A DNA stretch of 64,000 nucleotides from Vogesella urethralis. GTDB lineage: Bacteria > Pseudomonadota > Gammaproteobacteria > Burkholderiales > Chromobacteriaceae. Position numbers and translations under genes: made by a program. Positions 1 through 7,614 of this stretch are shown here, piece after piece. The stretch is from contig NZ_VMDW02000099.1 in assembly GCF_007644045.2 (NCBI RefSeq), positions 124,001-188,000 on the forward strand, in the 5' to 3' direction. The notes under the pieces are model-generated. The model searched no databases. It saw only the letters and a list, made by a program, of their open reading frames with translations, and had not been told where the DNA came from. Position 1 is the stretch's first letter, and the number at the start of each line of letters is the position of its first letter.

Positions 1-47
1 GCGGAATCCACCACCATTTGCTGGTTCAGTTTGGCAGGCGCGTTCAT
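1..47 (-). CDS. thiC: ThiC N-terminus (partial, runs off the window)
   Basis: Only the first 15 codons are present; they read MNAPAKLNQQMVVDSA and continue beyond base 1. The short N-terminus resembles the start of betaproteobacterial phosphomethylpyrimidine synthase. That radical-SAM enzyme makes HMP-P from aminoimidazole ribotide for thiamine synthesis. The ATG has a GGAGAA ribosome site about 10 bases upstream. The stronger evidence is context: a TPP riboswitch lies directly upstream on the same strand, as expected for thiC. Too little protein is visible to check catalytic motifs, so the name rests mainly on the riboswitch. Confidence 0.75.
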   Translation of the reverse strand, partial: MNAPAKLNQQMVVDS

Positions 48-111
48 CGGTACGGGTTCTCCAAGGCGATGAAACGGCGCAAGGAGCGGCCCGGGCTGGC
101 CCGGCTGCCAG

Positions 112-122
112 GGTTGGCCGCA
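112..122 (+). repeat. GGTTGGCCGCA word, exact copy in the thiC leader
   Basis: Exact copy of the 11-base word repeated throughout this window. It lies in the untranslated stretch between the TPP aptamer and thiC. Confidence 0.85.
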
Positions 123-167
123 CGCCGGGCGGGGAACGCTGCGCGGCGGGCGCTGTCTGGCAGATTA

Positions 168-285
168 CGCTTCCCTACGCCGGTATTATCCGGGTCAGGT
201 TCGAAGGGTAACTCTCACCCGCGGCGCTTTCATGCCATACGCAAATTGGTGCGAATGGTACACAAGCGGCGCAGGACCCCTAGCG
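168..285 (-). promoter_or_regulatory. TPP riboswitch (THI element) upstream of thiC
   Basis: Read on the minus strand, the region contains the conserved TPP aptamer blocks: GGGTGAGAGTTACCC, CGAACCTGA, GGATAATACC and GCGTAGGGAAGC. The closing helix P1 is CGCT (282-285) with AGCG (168-171). The P3 arm is long: CCTGCG and CGC pair with GCG and CGCGGG around an insert of about 35 bases. TPP binding normally shuts off thiamine genes by termination or by hiding the ribosome site. The 120 GC-rich bases before the thiC ATG would hold the expression platform. Confidence 0.93.
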
Positions 286-293
286 ATGCTGTG

Positions 294-322
294 AAGGTAA
301 GGTAATTGTGGGATAATCGCAA
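294..322 (-). promoter_or_regulatory. candidate sigma-70 promoter for thiC
   Basis: On the minus strand TTGCGA (317-322) is separated by 17 bases from TACCTT (294-299). Transcription would begin a few bases before the P1 helix of the riboswitch, which makes the placement plausible. The -10 box is a weak match. Confidence 0.4.
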
Positions 323-421
323 GTTGCCATCTGCCGGACGATTGTGGAAGCAGGGTTGCCACAGCCCCGCTTTCAGAATCGCCCTATATGTTATTTGTCT
401 TGGATCCCCCGGAGTTTCCGA

Positions 422-1081
422 ATGAATTTCGAACAAGCCCGTTTCAACATGGTTGAGCAGCAAATCCGTCCGTGGGATGTGCTCGACACCTCCATCCTCG
501 ACCTGCTGTTCCACGTGAAGCGCGAAGACTTCGTGCCGGTAGAAAAGCGCCTGCTGGCCTTCGTGGACACCCAGCTGCCGCTGGAAAACGGCAGCACCAT
601 GCTGGAGCCGAAAGTCGAAGCCCGCCTGCTGCAAGACCTGCAAGTGAAAGCCAGCGACAAGGTACTGGAAGTGGGTACCGGTAGCGGCTACCTCACCGCC
701 CTGCTGGCCGCAGTAAGCCAGCACGTGTACAGCGTGGACCTGGACGCCGAGCAAAGCGAGCGCGCTGCGGCCAACCTGAAAACCGCCGGCATCCGCAACG
801 TGACCCTCAGCGTAGGCAACGGCATTGCCGGCCTGCCGGAGCAAGCCCCGTTCGACGTGATCTGCGTTGGCGGCTCCACCCCGGTGGTGCCGGAAACCCT
901 GAAGGCCCAGCTGGCCGTGGGTGGCCGCATGGCCGTGATCGTGGGCGATGCCCCGGTGATGATTGCCAAGATCATTACCCGCGTCAGCGAAAACGCGTTC
1001 CAGGAAAGCGTGAGCTTCGATACCAACCTGCCGCGTCTGCAGCAGATCGACGCCATCGAACCGGCCCGCTTCAGCTTCTGA
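422..1081 (+). CDS. protein-L-isoaspartate O-methyltransferase family protein
   Basis: 219-aa SAM-dependent methyltransferase of the Pcm family. It carries the SAM-binding glycine loop VLEVGTGSGYLTALLA around residues 80-95 and the family signature near the N-terminus (MVEQQIRPWDV). True Pcm repairs isoaspartyl residues in aged proteins. Many betaproteobacterial relatives of this form are annotated only as Pcm-like, so the substrate is inferred. The start at 422 is preceded by GGAG; a longer in-frame extension to 344 has no ribosome site. The stop codon overlaps the ATG of the rhodanese gene by one base (TGATG), so the two are translationally coupled. One copy of the 11-base word lies inside the gene (766-776, encoding A-A-N-L). 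Confidence 0.85.
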   Translation: MNFEQARFNMVEQQIRPWDVLDTSILDLLFHVKREDFVPVEKRLLAFVDTQLPLENGSTMLEPKVEARLLQDLQVKASDKVLEVGTGSGYLTALLAAVSQHVYSVDLDAEQSERAAANLKTAGIRNVTLSVGNGIAGLPEQAPFDVICVGGSTPVVPETLKAQLAVGGRMAVIVGDAPVMIAKIITRVSENAFQESVSFDTNLPRLQQIDAIEPARFSF

Positions 1082-1407
1082 TGATTCGCGAAATCAGTGC
1101 CACCGAGCTGGCCGCCTGGCTGGCCGATAGCAGCCGCCCGCAGCCCTACCTGCTGGACGTACGCGAAGACTGGGAACTGGCCCTGTGCCGCATTCCTGGC
1201 TCGCAGCAGATCGCCATGCACCTGATTCCGCTGCGCCACAACGAGCTGCCGGACGACGCGCCCATCGTTACCATCTGCCACCACGGCGTGCGCAGCTTCC
1301 AGGTGGGCCTGTTCCTGCAGAACGCCGGTTTCGAGCAGGTGCTGAGCCTGCGCGGCGGCGTGGAAGCCTGGGCCAACGACGTTGACCCGAGCATGGCGCA
1401 CTACTGA
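1081..1407 (+). CDS. rhodanese-like domain protein
   Basis: 108-aa single rhodanese domain. The active-site loop CHHGVRS, with the catalytic cysteine at about residue 66, and the preceding LLDVREDWE strand are clear. Such proteins move sulfane sulfur or act in thiol redox control. It is coupled to the upstream methyltransferase by a one-base overlap and followed by a strong terminator, making a two-gene operon. The sulfur acceptor is unknown. Confidence 0.9.
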   Translation: MIREISATELAAWLADSSRPQPYLLDVREDWELALCRIPGSQQIAMHLIPLRHNELPDDAPIVTICHHGVRSFQVGLFLQNAGFEQVLSLRGGVEAWANDVDPSMAHY

Positions 1408-1427
1408 GCGCCCGCTGCCGCACCCTC

Positions 1428-1457
1428 AAGCCGCCCCTGCCGGGCGGCTTTGTTTTT
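1428..1457 (+). terminator. rho-independent terminator after the rhodanese gene
   Basis: AAGCCGCCC and GGGCGGCTT form the stem, with a short loop, followed by TGTTTTT. Confidence 0.85.
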
Positions 1458-1479
1458 GCCCCATTACCGGAAACCTGCC

Positions 1480-2193
1480 ATGTACCACCTCGCCCCTGCC
1501 CTCGCCCGCCTGCCTGCCGCCTGGCAAACCGTGCTGCAACAGCCTGCTATGGCGGCCAACTTGCAGCAGCTTGACGCCAAACTGGCCGAACGTGCCGCTG
1601 GCGGCGCCGTCATCTACCCGCCCGCCGGGCAGGTCTTTCACGCGCTGCAATATGCCGACCCGGCAGCGGTGAAGGTGGTGATCCTGGGGCAAGACCCGTA
1701 CCACGGCGCCGGCGAGGCGATGGGGCTGAGCTTTTCGGTGCCGGCCGGGGTGAAGATTCCGCCCAGCTTGCGCAATATGTACAAGGAACTGGCCAGCGAC
1801 CTCGGCATCGCCCCCGCCAGCCACGGCGACCTCACCCACTGGGCGCAGCAGGGCGTGCTGCTGCTGAACACCTCGCTGACGGTGGAGGCCGACTGCGCCG
1901 GCAGCCATGGCAAGTTCGGCTGGCAGACGGTGACCGACGCGCTGATCGACGCCGTTAACGCGCACAACCCCGGTTGCGTGTTTTTGCTGTGGGGCAACTG
2001 GGCGCAGGGCAAGGCCGAGCGCATCGACGCTAGCCGCCACGGCGTGTTCAAGGCAGTGCATCCGTCGCCGCTGTCCGCCAGCCGCGGCTTCTTCGGCTCG
2101 CGCCCGTTCTCGCAGGCCAACGCCTGGTTACAGGCGCATAGCCGCGAGGGCATCGACTGGGCGCTGCCGGCGCCGCAGGGTGGTTTGTTTTAA
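1480..2193 (+). CDS. ung: uracil-DNA glycosylase
   Basis: 237-aa family-1 uracil-DNA glycosylase, which removes uracil from DNA to start base excision repair. The water-activating motif GQDPYH (aspartate about residue 74) and the leucine loop HPSPLSASRGF near residue 195 are both intact. The length matches bacterial Ung. The ATG at 1480 gives the expected N-terminus; an upstream TTG at 1450 would lie in the terminator T-tract and is unlikely. The gene stands alone between the terminator and the repeat region. Confidence 0.96.
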   Translation: MYHLAPALARLPAAWQTVLQQPAMAANLQQLDAKLAERAAGGAVIYPPAGQVFHALQYADPAAVKVVILGQDPYHGAGEAMGLSFSVPAGVKIPPSLRNMYKELASDLGIAPASHGDLTHWAQQGVLLLNTSLTVEADCAGSHGKFGWQTVTDALIDAVNAHNPGCVFLLWGNWAQGKAERIDASRHGVFKAVHPSPLSASRGFFGSRPFSQANAWLQAHSREGIDWALPAPQGGLF

Positions 2194-2211
2194 GGCTGAA
2201 GTGCTGTTTTA

Positions 2212-2326
2212 GCCACGAAAGCACGCGAAAAGCACGGAAAATGCAGCAAGCGGTAGCGTTTTGCTTACGCCAATCAGGCGACCATGGTTGTTTTTCCCTT
2301 CCGTGTTTTCAGTGTGTTTCTGTGGC
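2212..2326. repeat. hairpin-forming intergenic repeat, copy 1
   Basis: About 115 bases that begin GCCACGAAAGCACGCGAAAA and end with the imperfect reverse complement (TTTTCAGTGTGTTTCTGTGGC region). The whole unit could fold into one long stem. A second diverged copy follows in direct orientation at 2342-2453. Translations of this DNA give low-complexity CFCG/HEKHEK-like peptides known as spurious ORFs. No gene is supported here. Confidence 0.75.
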
Positions 2327-2341
2327 GAAAAGACTTTTTTA

Positions 2342-2453
2342 GCCACGAAAGCACACGAACTGCACGGAAAAGCAGCAAGCGGTACCGTTTTGGTCACGTC
2401 CATCTGGCAGCAACGGTCATTTCTCTTTTCGTGCTTTTTGTGGATTTCGTGGC
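2342..2453. repeat. hairpin-forming intergenic repeat, copy 2
   Basis: Second unit of the repeat. It starts GCCACGAAAGCACACGAA and ends TTTCGTGGC. The central segment AGCAAGCGGTA-CGTTTTG is shared with copy 1, so the pair arose by duplication or by two insertions of the same element. Confidence 0.75.
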
Positions 2454-2464
2454 AAAAATGATTT

Positions 2465-2824
2465 TCAGGCAGGCACAGGTAGTTGGCCGCGCGCCACGCA
2501 GCGCTGTTCGATGCGGCCAACCTGCAGCGCCTGCTGCAGCACCGCCAGCGCGGCGGCGTGGGCGGCGCTACCGCACAGGAACAGATCGACCGCCGCGTAG
2601 CCGTGTTCCGGCCAGGTGTGGATGCTGATGTGCGATTCGGCCAGCAGCAGCACGCCGGTGACGCCCTGACCGGTGCCGAAGTGGTGGAAGTGGCCGGCCA
2701 GCACGTGTGCCCCGGCGGCGCGGGCAGCGGCGTATAGCGCCTGCTCCACGGCGGTGGCGTCGGCCAGCGCGGCTGCCGGGCACTGGTACAGCTCGGCCAG
2801 CAAGTGTTCGCCCAGGTGGCTCAT
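2465..2824 (-). CDS. speD: S-adenosylmethionine decarboxylase proenzyme (class 1b, SpeH type)
   Basis: 119-aa AdoMet decarboxylase that self-cleaves to form a pyruvoyl cofactor and yields decarboxylated AdoMet, the aminopropyl donor for spermidine. The processing site is in ESHISIHTWPEHGYAAVDLF (about residues 63-82), where the serine after HI becomes the pyruvoyl group; the histidine and downstream acidic residues are also kept. Its ATG overlaps the stop of the 51-codon gene upstream (ATGA), so it is the last gene of a minus-strand operon with DUF4178 and possibly SPFH proteins. The spermidine-synthase-like membrane protein at 6091-7614 is the likely consumer of its product. One exact 11-base word lies inside (2512-2522). 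Confidence 0.92.
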   Translation of the reverse strand: MSHLGEHLLAELYQCPAAALADATAVEQALYAAARAAGAHVLAGHFHHFGTGQGVTGVLLLAESHISIHTWPEHGYAAVDLFLCGSAAHAAALAVLQQALQVGRIEQRCVARGQLPVPA

Positions 2825-2976
2825 TTGTGGCCGCCCGAAAAGCCGCCACCGCTGCCGCCGTAGTAGCCGCTGCTGCTGCGGTAGCTGCCATCGTCGTCGC
2901 TATTGCTGGCGTAGTTGATCGCGGTGCTGATCGCGACAATCGCTAGGCAGTACAGGATGTAAGTGAGGCGGCTCAT
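2821..2976 (-). CDS. small single-pass membrane protein, Gly/Ser-rich tail
   Basis: 51-aa protein starting MSRLTYILYCLAIVAISTAI, a single membrane segment. After an SDDDG linker comes a low-complexity tail of Ser, Tyr and Gly ending GGFSGGHK. It sits with a one-base gap after the DUF4178 gene and overlaps speD by ATGA, so the tight packing supports a real gene despite its size. No family name can be assigned from sequence. Its position suggests a small membrane component of the polyamine module. Confidence 0.75.
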   Translation of the reverse strand: MSRLTYILYCLAIVAISTAINYASNSDDDGSYRSSSGYYGGSGGGFSGGHK

Positions 2977-2977
2977 G

Positions 2978-4444
2978 TCAGTTGTCCAGCGGTAGCCACA
3001 GGATGACGGTGGCGATGAAGCAGATGGCCAGCGCGCCGCCGGTATCGCCGGCCAGCAGCAGCGGTGCGTTGACCAGCCACAGCAGCACGCTGGCGGCGAT
3101 GCCGACGGGCCGTAGCGCGGCTTTGCTGCTGGCGGCCGCTTGCGGTTTGAAGGCGGTGGCCACGGGCGCAGCTTTGCCGAACCAGCGCGCCAGCTCGGCC
3201 GGGCTGACGTTGCGGCTGCTGCTCCAGGTCAGCTCGTGCTGGCCCTGTTCGCAGGCTAGCAGCGTGTTGCCGTCGCGGCTGATGTATTCGCGGATGCTGA
3301 CGCGCTCGCCCACGCGGGCGCGCCACGGGAAGGCGCCGGCGGCATAGCCGATGTGGGCGTCGTAGGCCGGGTAGCGCGCGGTAAAGCGCTGCTTGCCCCA
3401 GCTGGCTTGTTGCGCGCCGGCCTGGTCTACCCAGACGTCCATCAGCGTGCCCAGCCACCAGCCGTTATCGGTTTCGGTCAGCCAGCGAAAGCCTAGCTGC
3501 GCTTCGTACAGCAGGTACTCATTCCAGCTGCTGTTGCGGTCTTCGCTTTCCTGCCAACCCAGCAGGCCGATGATGGTCCACACCTTGCCGTCGATGGTGG
3601 CCTGGCTGCCGTTGGCCAGCGTAAAGCGTAGCGTGCTGATCTGCTGTGCCTTGTGCTGCGCCAGTACGGTGGCGCGTTCGCCCTGGATATCCACTTCGCT
3701 GCCGCACGACGGGCAGTTCAGGTGGGTGGCGCTGCCGGCGCGGTAGTCCAGGCTGGCGCCGCATTGCGGGCAGGCCAGCTGCTGTACGCTGCCCTTCAGT
3801 TTGCCGGTGGCGGCGCTGATCATGCGCTCGTCGCGCAGGCGCTGCATGTTCAGCTGCTTCAGCGTTACCGCTTCACCCAGGTACAACTGTGGCTGATGGC
3901 CGTCGCTGTAGTCCAGTGTCAGGAAGCGGCCACCGCAGCGGGCGTCGGCCACCGGGGCGTCGTAGCCGGGCTGCAACTGGCGTGGCAGTTCGCCTTCGCC
4001 GGCCACGCAGCGCGCCTGGCGGATGTCGCAGAACTGGAAGGTATCTGTGCCGTGCTGCCACGCTTGGCCTGCGTGCAGGCTGTCGAACGCGGGGGCGTTG
4101 TTGCAGGGGCCTTGTGCCAGCGTCAACACATACTGGCCGACGCTGTCGGCCAGCCAGCCGCTTTCACCGTCGTCGAACAGTACGTGCCACTCGTTCCACA
4201 CCCCGGCGTCGTACTGCAGCTGGATGCGGCCCACCACGGTGAACTGGCGGCCGCGCCACACGCCGCTACTGGCAATCTGCAGCGGCGAGTAGTCGTCCAG
4301 CAGCGCGGCCATTTTGCCGATGTCGCGCACGCTGCCGGCGTCGCGCAGCAGCGTGCTCTGGCAATAGGGGCACACCGCCAGCACCGAGCTGGTGGCGTGA
4401 AAGCGCACTTCGGCGCCGCAGGCGGGGCAGGCGATGCGGTACAT
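2978..4444 (-). CDS. DUF4178 protein with two zinc ribbons
   Basis: 488-aa protein. A zinc ribbon (CPAC...CPYC, residues 6-29) is followed by a first DUF4178-like domain (about 60-190). A second ribbon (CPQCGASLDYR...CPSCGSEV, about 225-250) is followed by a second DUF4178 domain (about 270-405). Two C-terminal hydrophobic segments then anchor the chain (about 450-485). DUF4178 has no proven biochemical function; it occurs with DUF350, SPFH/PspA-like and polyamine genes in envelope-linked clusters. Here it is flanked by an SPFH protein (31 bases away, containing an 11-base word) and the small membrane protein. A membrane-associated sensor or scaffold role is inference. Confidence 0.85.
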   Translation of the reverse strand: MYRIACPACGAEVRFHATSSVLAVCPYCQSTLLRDAGSVRDIGKMAALLDDYSPLQIASSGVWRGRQFTVVGRIQLQYDAGVWNEWHVLFDDGESGWLADSVGQYVLTLAQGPCNNAPAFDSLHAGQAWQHGTDTFQFCDIRQARCVAGEGELPRQLQPGYDAPVADARCGGRFLTLDYSDGHQPQLYLGEAVTLKQLNMQRLRDERMISAATGKLKGSVQQLACPQCGASLDYRAGSATHLNCPSCGSEVDIQGERATVLAQHKAQQISTLRFTLANGSQATIDGKVWTIIGLLGWQESEDRNSSWNEYLLYEAQLGFRWLTETDNGWWLGTLMDVWVDQAGAQQASWGKQRFTARYPAYDAHIGYAAGAFPWRARVGERVSIREYISRDGNTLLACEQGQHELTWSSSRNVSPAELARWFGKAAPVATAFKPQAAASSKAALRPVGIAASVLLWLVNAPLLLAGDTGGALAICFIATVILWLPLDN

Positions 4445-4451
4445 CAGGCAG

Positions 4452-4462
4452 GGTTGGCCGCA
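4452..4462 (+). repeat. GGTTGGCCGCA word, exact intergenic copy
   Basis: Exact copy in the 31-base gap between the DUF4178 and SPFH genes. Confidence 0.85.
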
Positions 4463-4475
4463 AGGTGGATCATGC

Positions 4476-5501
4476 TTAGCCCACCAGCTTTTTCAGCACG
4501 TCGGCCTTGGCCGTGTCGTAGTCGGCCTGGGTGATTAGGCCGGCGTCGAGCAGCCCTTTCAGCTGCGCCAGCTTGGCTTGCGGGCTGTCGGCTGCCGGGG
4601 CTGCTGCCGGGCTTGCCGTGGCGGCGGGTGCCGGTGTGGCCAGGCTTTGCTGCAGCGCCTGGCCCATCACCTGCCCCACGCCCATACCGGCGGACAGCGC
4701 GGCGCCCAGGCCGGCCAGGCCGCCTTCGTTTTGTGCTGCCAGCGGGATGGCCTCGGCCGCCTGGTAGCGGGTGTACTGGTTCAGGTCGCCAGCCATGCCG
4801 ATGGCGATGCGCTTGTCGATGGCTTTTTGCAGCTCTTCCGGCAGTGAGATGCTTTCTACCGCAAAGCTGTCCAGCGCCAGGCCGTAGCGGGCAAAGGCGG
4901 GGGCCAGCGCCTGCTGCAGCGTGCTGGCCATCAGGCCCTGGTTGGCCGCCATGTCGAGGAAGGGCACGCCGCTGCTGCCCAGCGCGCCGGCCATGCCGGC
5001 CACCACCTGGTTACGCAGCTGCTGTTCCATGTCGTCCACGGTGTAGCGTTCGCGGGTGCCGCTGACTTCGGTGTAGAACAGCTTGGGGTCGGTAATGCGG
5101 TAGCTGTAGATGCCGAAGGCGCGCAGCCGCACCATGCCGAAATCCTGGTCGCGCAGCGTGACCGGCTGCGGCGTGCCCCATTTGCGGCCCAGCTGCAGCC
5201 GGGTGCTGAAGAACACCAGGTCGGACTTGAAGGGCGATTCGAACAGCTTGTCCCAGTTTTTCAGGTAGGTCAGCACCGGCAGCGTTTGCGTGGTGAGCTT
5301 GTGCATGCCGGGGCCGAACACGTCGGCGATCTTGCCTTCGTTGATGAACACCGCCATTTGCGATTCGCGCACCGTCAGGCTGGCACCGTACTGGATTTCG
5401 TTGTCCTGCATCGGGTAGCGCCAGGCCAGTACGCCATCGCCCTCCTCCTGCCATTCCAGGATGTCGATGAACTGCTTGGAAATGAAGGAAAACAGACTCA
5501 T
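4476..5501 (-). CDS. SPFH domain protein with C-terminal SHOCT domain
   Basis: 341-aa protein of the YdjI / virion-core-like SPFH family. The SPFH core spans about residues 30-240, including VRESQMAVFINEGKI and the GPGMHKL motif. An Ala/Pro-rich linker leads to a SHOCT domain at about 307-340 (AKLAQLKGLLDAGLITQADYD). There is no signal peptide or long hydrophobic stretch; such proteins attach to the membrane face and oligomerise, often together with PspA-like or DUF350 proteins. It is the first gene of the minus-strand run leading to speD. The exact role is unknown. Confidence 0.88.
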   Translation of the reverse strand: MSLFSFISKQFIDILEWQEEGDGVLAWRYPMQDNEIQYGASLTVRESQMAVFINEGKIADVFGPGMHKLTTQTLPVLTYLKNWDKLFESPFKSDLVFFSTRLQLGRKWGTPQPVTLRDQDFGMVRLRAFGIYSYRITDPKLFYTEVSGTRERYTVDDMEQQLRNQVVAGMAGALGSSGVPFLDMAANQGLMASTLQQALAPAFARYGLALDSFAVESISLPEELQKAIDKRIAIGMAGDLNQYTRYQAAEAIPLAAQNEGGLAGLGAALSAGMGVGQVMGQALQQSLATPAPAATASPAAAPAADSPQAKLAQLKGLLDAGLITQADYDTAKADVLKKLVG

Positions 5502-5518
5502 GGCGAAGACTCCATCAA

Positions 5519-5529
5519 GGTTGGCCGCA
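5519..5529 (+). repeat. GGTTGGCCGCA word, exact intergenic copy
   Basis: Exact copy between the SPFH gene and the DUF350 gene, 17 bases upstream of the SPFH start. Confidence 0.85.
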
Positions 5530-5559
5530 GCCGGGTCGTAAACAATTGATCGCGCCCGC

Positions 5560-5612
5560 TACCCTCATCCGGCGCTTTGCGCCACCTTCTCCCTGAGGGA
5601 GAAGGTTACCGG
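5560..5612. repeat. extragenic palindromic repeat
   Basis: The segment CCCTCATCCGGCGCTTTGCGC is followed by a perfect 10-bp stem (ACCTTCTCCC at 5584-5593, GGGAGAAGGT at 5597-5606) with a 3-base loop. This wording is a widespread extragenic repeat in proteobacteria and could act as a transcription barrier after the DUF350 gene. Confidence 0.7.
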
Positions 5613-5633
5613 GTGCGCGACGCGCGTTCAGTT

Positions 5634-6035
5634 TCAGGACAGGCTGCCGGCGTTCAGCACGCCCGCGGCCAGCTGCACGCTGCCGGCCAGCAGGCCCATG
5701 GCGGTGTTGTTGTCTTGCAGCGCCTGTTGCAGGTCGCGCACCCAGCGCGACAGCAGCACGTGGACGACGATCTGCACCAGCATGGCCAGCGCGCCCCACA
5801 GCAGGAATTTTTCTACCGTATTCAGGTGCCAGGCGCTGGACGCCAGCGTCAGCGAAAAGCCGATCAAGGCGCCGCCAAACGACAGCGCTGCCGCCTGGTT
5901 GTGCTGGCGGATCAGCTGCATTTCGTCCAGCGGCGTCACGCGGCAGTACAGCACGGTAAACAGCGCCAGCAGCAGCGCGCCGCTGCCCACGTAGGACAGG
6001 TAGGCCAACAGGGCCGGCAGGAAGGCAGTCGACAT
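5634..6035 (-). CDS. DUF350 integral membrane protein
   Basis: 133-aa, four-helix membrane protein of the DUF350 (YjfL) family. It has two halves of similar pattern, the first around LLAYLSYVGSGALLLALFTV and the second around LAMLVQIVVHVLLSRWV. The start at 6035 has AAGGA eight bases upstream; a TTG six codons earlier has no such site. DUF350 genes are recurrently linked to polyamine or glutathionylspermidine-type enzymes and DUF4178/DUF2491 proteins. It is divergent from the spermidine-synthase-like gene, with a 55-base promoter gap. Confidence 0.85.
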   Translation of the reverse strand: MSTAFLPALLAYLSYVGSGALLLALFTVLYCRVTPLDEMQLIRQHNQAAALSFGGALIGFSLTLASSAWHLNTVEKFLLWGALAMLVQIVVHVLLSRWVRDLQQALQDNNTAMGLLAGSVQLAAGVLNAGSLS

Positions 6036-6090
6036 ATGCAGCGTCCTTGGCAAGCTTGGGCAATAATGCTGGCCATTCTAACCATGTTTC

Positions 6091-7614
6091 ATGAAAGCCT
6101 GCATGCGCGATCGTCTGCTTATCCTGTCGGTGTTTGTGGTGGCGTCCTGCGGCCTGGCCTACGAGTTGATCGCCGGCGCGCTGGCCAGCTACCTGCTGGG
6201 CGATTCGGTGCTGCAGTTCTCGTCCATTATCGGTTGCTACCTGTTCGCCATGGGCGTGGGCTCGCACCTGTCGCAGTACGTGAAAGACGAGCGCGTGCTG
6301 GATACCTTTGTCGAGATCGAGCTGCTGGTGGCGCTGCTGGGCGGCCTGTCTGCCAGCGCGCTGTTTGCCGTGTTTGCCTGGAGCGGCGAGTCGTTCCGCC
6401 TCACGCTGTACGCGCTGGTGTTCCTCACCGGTGCCATGGTGGGCATGGAGATTCCGCTGGTGATGCGGCTGCTGCACCAGCGTGAACAGCGCTTTGCCGA
6501 GCTGGTCAGCCGCGTGCTCACTTTCGACTACCTGGGCGCACTGGCGGTGTCGCTGCTGTTTCCCATCGTGCTGGCGCCGCGGCTGGGGCTGGCGCGCTCG
6601 GCGCTGCTGTTCGGCCTGAGCAACGTGGCGGTGGCATTGTGGACCTGCCGCGTGTTCCGCGCCGAGCTGCTGCGGCCAACCGTGCAGTACCTGCGCAGCC
6701 TGCTGGTGCTGCTGGTATTGGGCGGGGGCTTCATCGCCGCCGACGAGCTGACGCGCTGGAACGAAAAAGCCATCTACGGCGACGACGTCATCCACGCCGA
6801 AACCACGCCCTACCAGCGCCTGGTGCTGACGCGCTGGAAAGGCGACCTGCGGCTGTACATCAATGGCAACCTGCAGTTTTCCAGCCGCGACGAACACCGC
6901 TACCACGAGGCGCTGGTGCACCCGGTACTAGGCGCGCTGCCGTGGGCGCGGCGGGTACTGATCCTGGGTGGCGGCGACGGCCTGGCCGCGCGCGAGGTGC
7001 TGAAATACCCCCATGTGCAACAGGTGACGCTGGTGGACCTGGACCCGGCGATGACCGGCCTGTTCAGCCGTAGCGCACCGCTGCTGGCGCTGAACGGCGG
7101 CTCGCTGCGCAACCCGCGCCTGCGCGTGGTGAACGACGACGCCGCGCGCTGGCTGGAGCAGCACGCCGACGTGTTCGACGCCATCATCGTGGACTTCCCC
7201 GACCCGTCCAGCTTTGCGCTGGGCAAGCTGTACTCGGTGCCGCTGTACCGGCTGCTGTCGCGCCACCTGGCCGACAACGGCCTGGTGGTGGTGCAGTCCA
7301 CCTCGCCCTACCACGCGCCGCGTTCGTACTGGAGCATCAACGCCACGCTGCGCGCCGCCGGGCTGGCTACCACGCCGTACCACGCCTACGTGCCGTCGTT
7401 TGGCGAGTGGGGCTTCATCATCGCCGCCCATCGCCCCGGCTACACGCCGCCGCAGGCCTACCGTGTGCCGCTGAAATTCCTCGACCGCGAAGCCACGCGG
7501 CAGATGTTCTTCTTCCCGCCCGACATGCAACCGTGGCAGGTCGAGCCCAACCAGCTGAACGACCAGCGCCTGGTGCATTACTTCGAGCAGGACTGGTCGC
7601 AGGTGATCCGCTGA
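6091..7614 (+). CDS. membrane-embedded spermidine-synthase-like protein
   Basis: 507-aa protein with about seven transmembrane helices (residues 10-225) followed by a spermidine-synthase-like methyltransferase fold (about 240-470). The nucleotide loop LILGGGDGLAAREVLKY and the acidic VDLDPAM motif are intact, as is a VDFPDPSS segment corresponding to the active-site region. Related soluble enzymes transfer aminopropyl from decarboxylated AdoMet to putrescine. A membrane form could aminopropylate a lipid or an exported amine, but that is inference. It is translationally coupled to the FAD lipoprotein (one-base overlap). An ATG at 6103 is an alternative start. Confidence 0.88.
   Translation: MKACMRDRLLILSVFVVASCGLAYELIAGALASYLLGDSVLQFSSIIGCYLFAMGVGSHLSQYVKDERVLDTFVEIELLVALLGGLSASALFAVFAWSGESFRLTLYALVFLTGAMVGMEIPLVMRLLHQREQRFAELVSRVLTFDYLGALAVSLLFPIVLAPRLGLARSALLFGLSNVAVALWTCRVFRAELLRPTVQYLRSLLVLLVLGGGFIAADELTRWNEKAIYGDDVIHAETTPYQRLVLTRWKGDLRLYINGNLQFSSRDEHRYHEALVHPVLGALPWARRVLILGGGDGLAAREVLKYPHVQQVTLVDLDPAMTGLFSRSAPLLALNGGSLRNPRLRVVNDDAARWLEQHADVFDAIIVDFPDPSSFALGKLYSVPLYRLLSRHLADNGLVVVQSTSPYHAPRSYWSINATLRAAGLATTPYHAYVPSFGEWGFIIAAHRPGYTPPQAYRVPLKFLDREATRQMFFFPPDMQPWQVEPNQLNDQRLVHYFEQDWSQVIR

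Noticed and set aside
18-305. Open frame of 95 codons on the plus strand at the window start
   Set aside because: It is antisense to the thiC leader and TPP riboswitch; the translation is Arg-rich and matches nothing.
2209-2520. Open frames on both strands across the tandem hairpin repeat
   Set aside because: They translate repeat DNA (HEKHEK and VFSVCFCG-like text), a known source of spurious ORFs, and overlap speD.
5515-6921. Minus-strand frame of 468 codons over DUF350 and the spermidine-synthase-like gene
   Set aside because: A shadow of two well-supported genes; composition is Gln/His-rich and the frame crosses the promoter gap.
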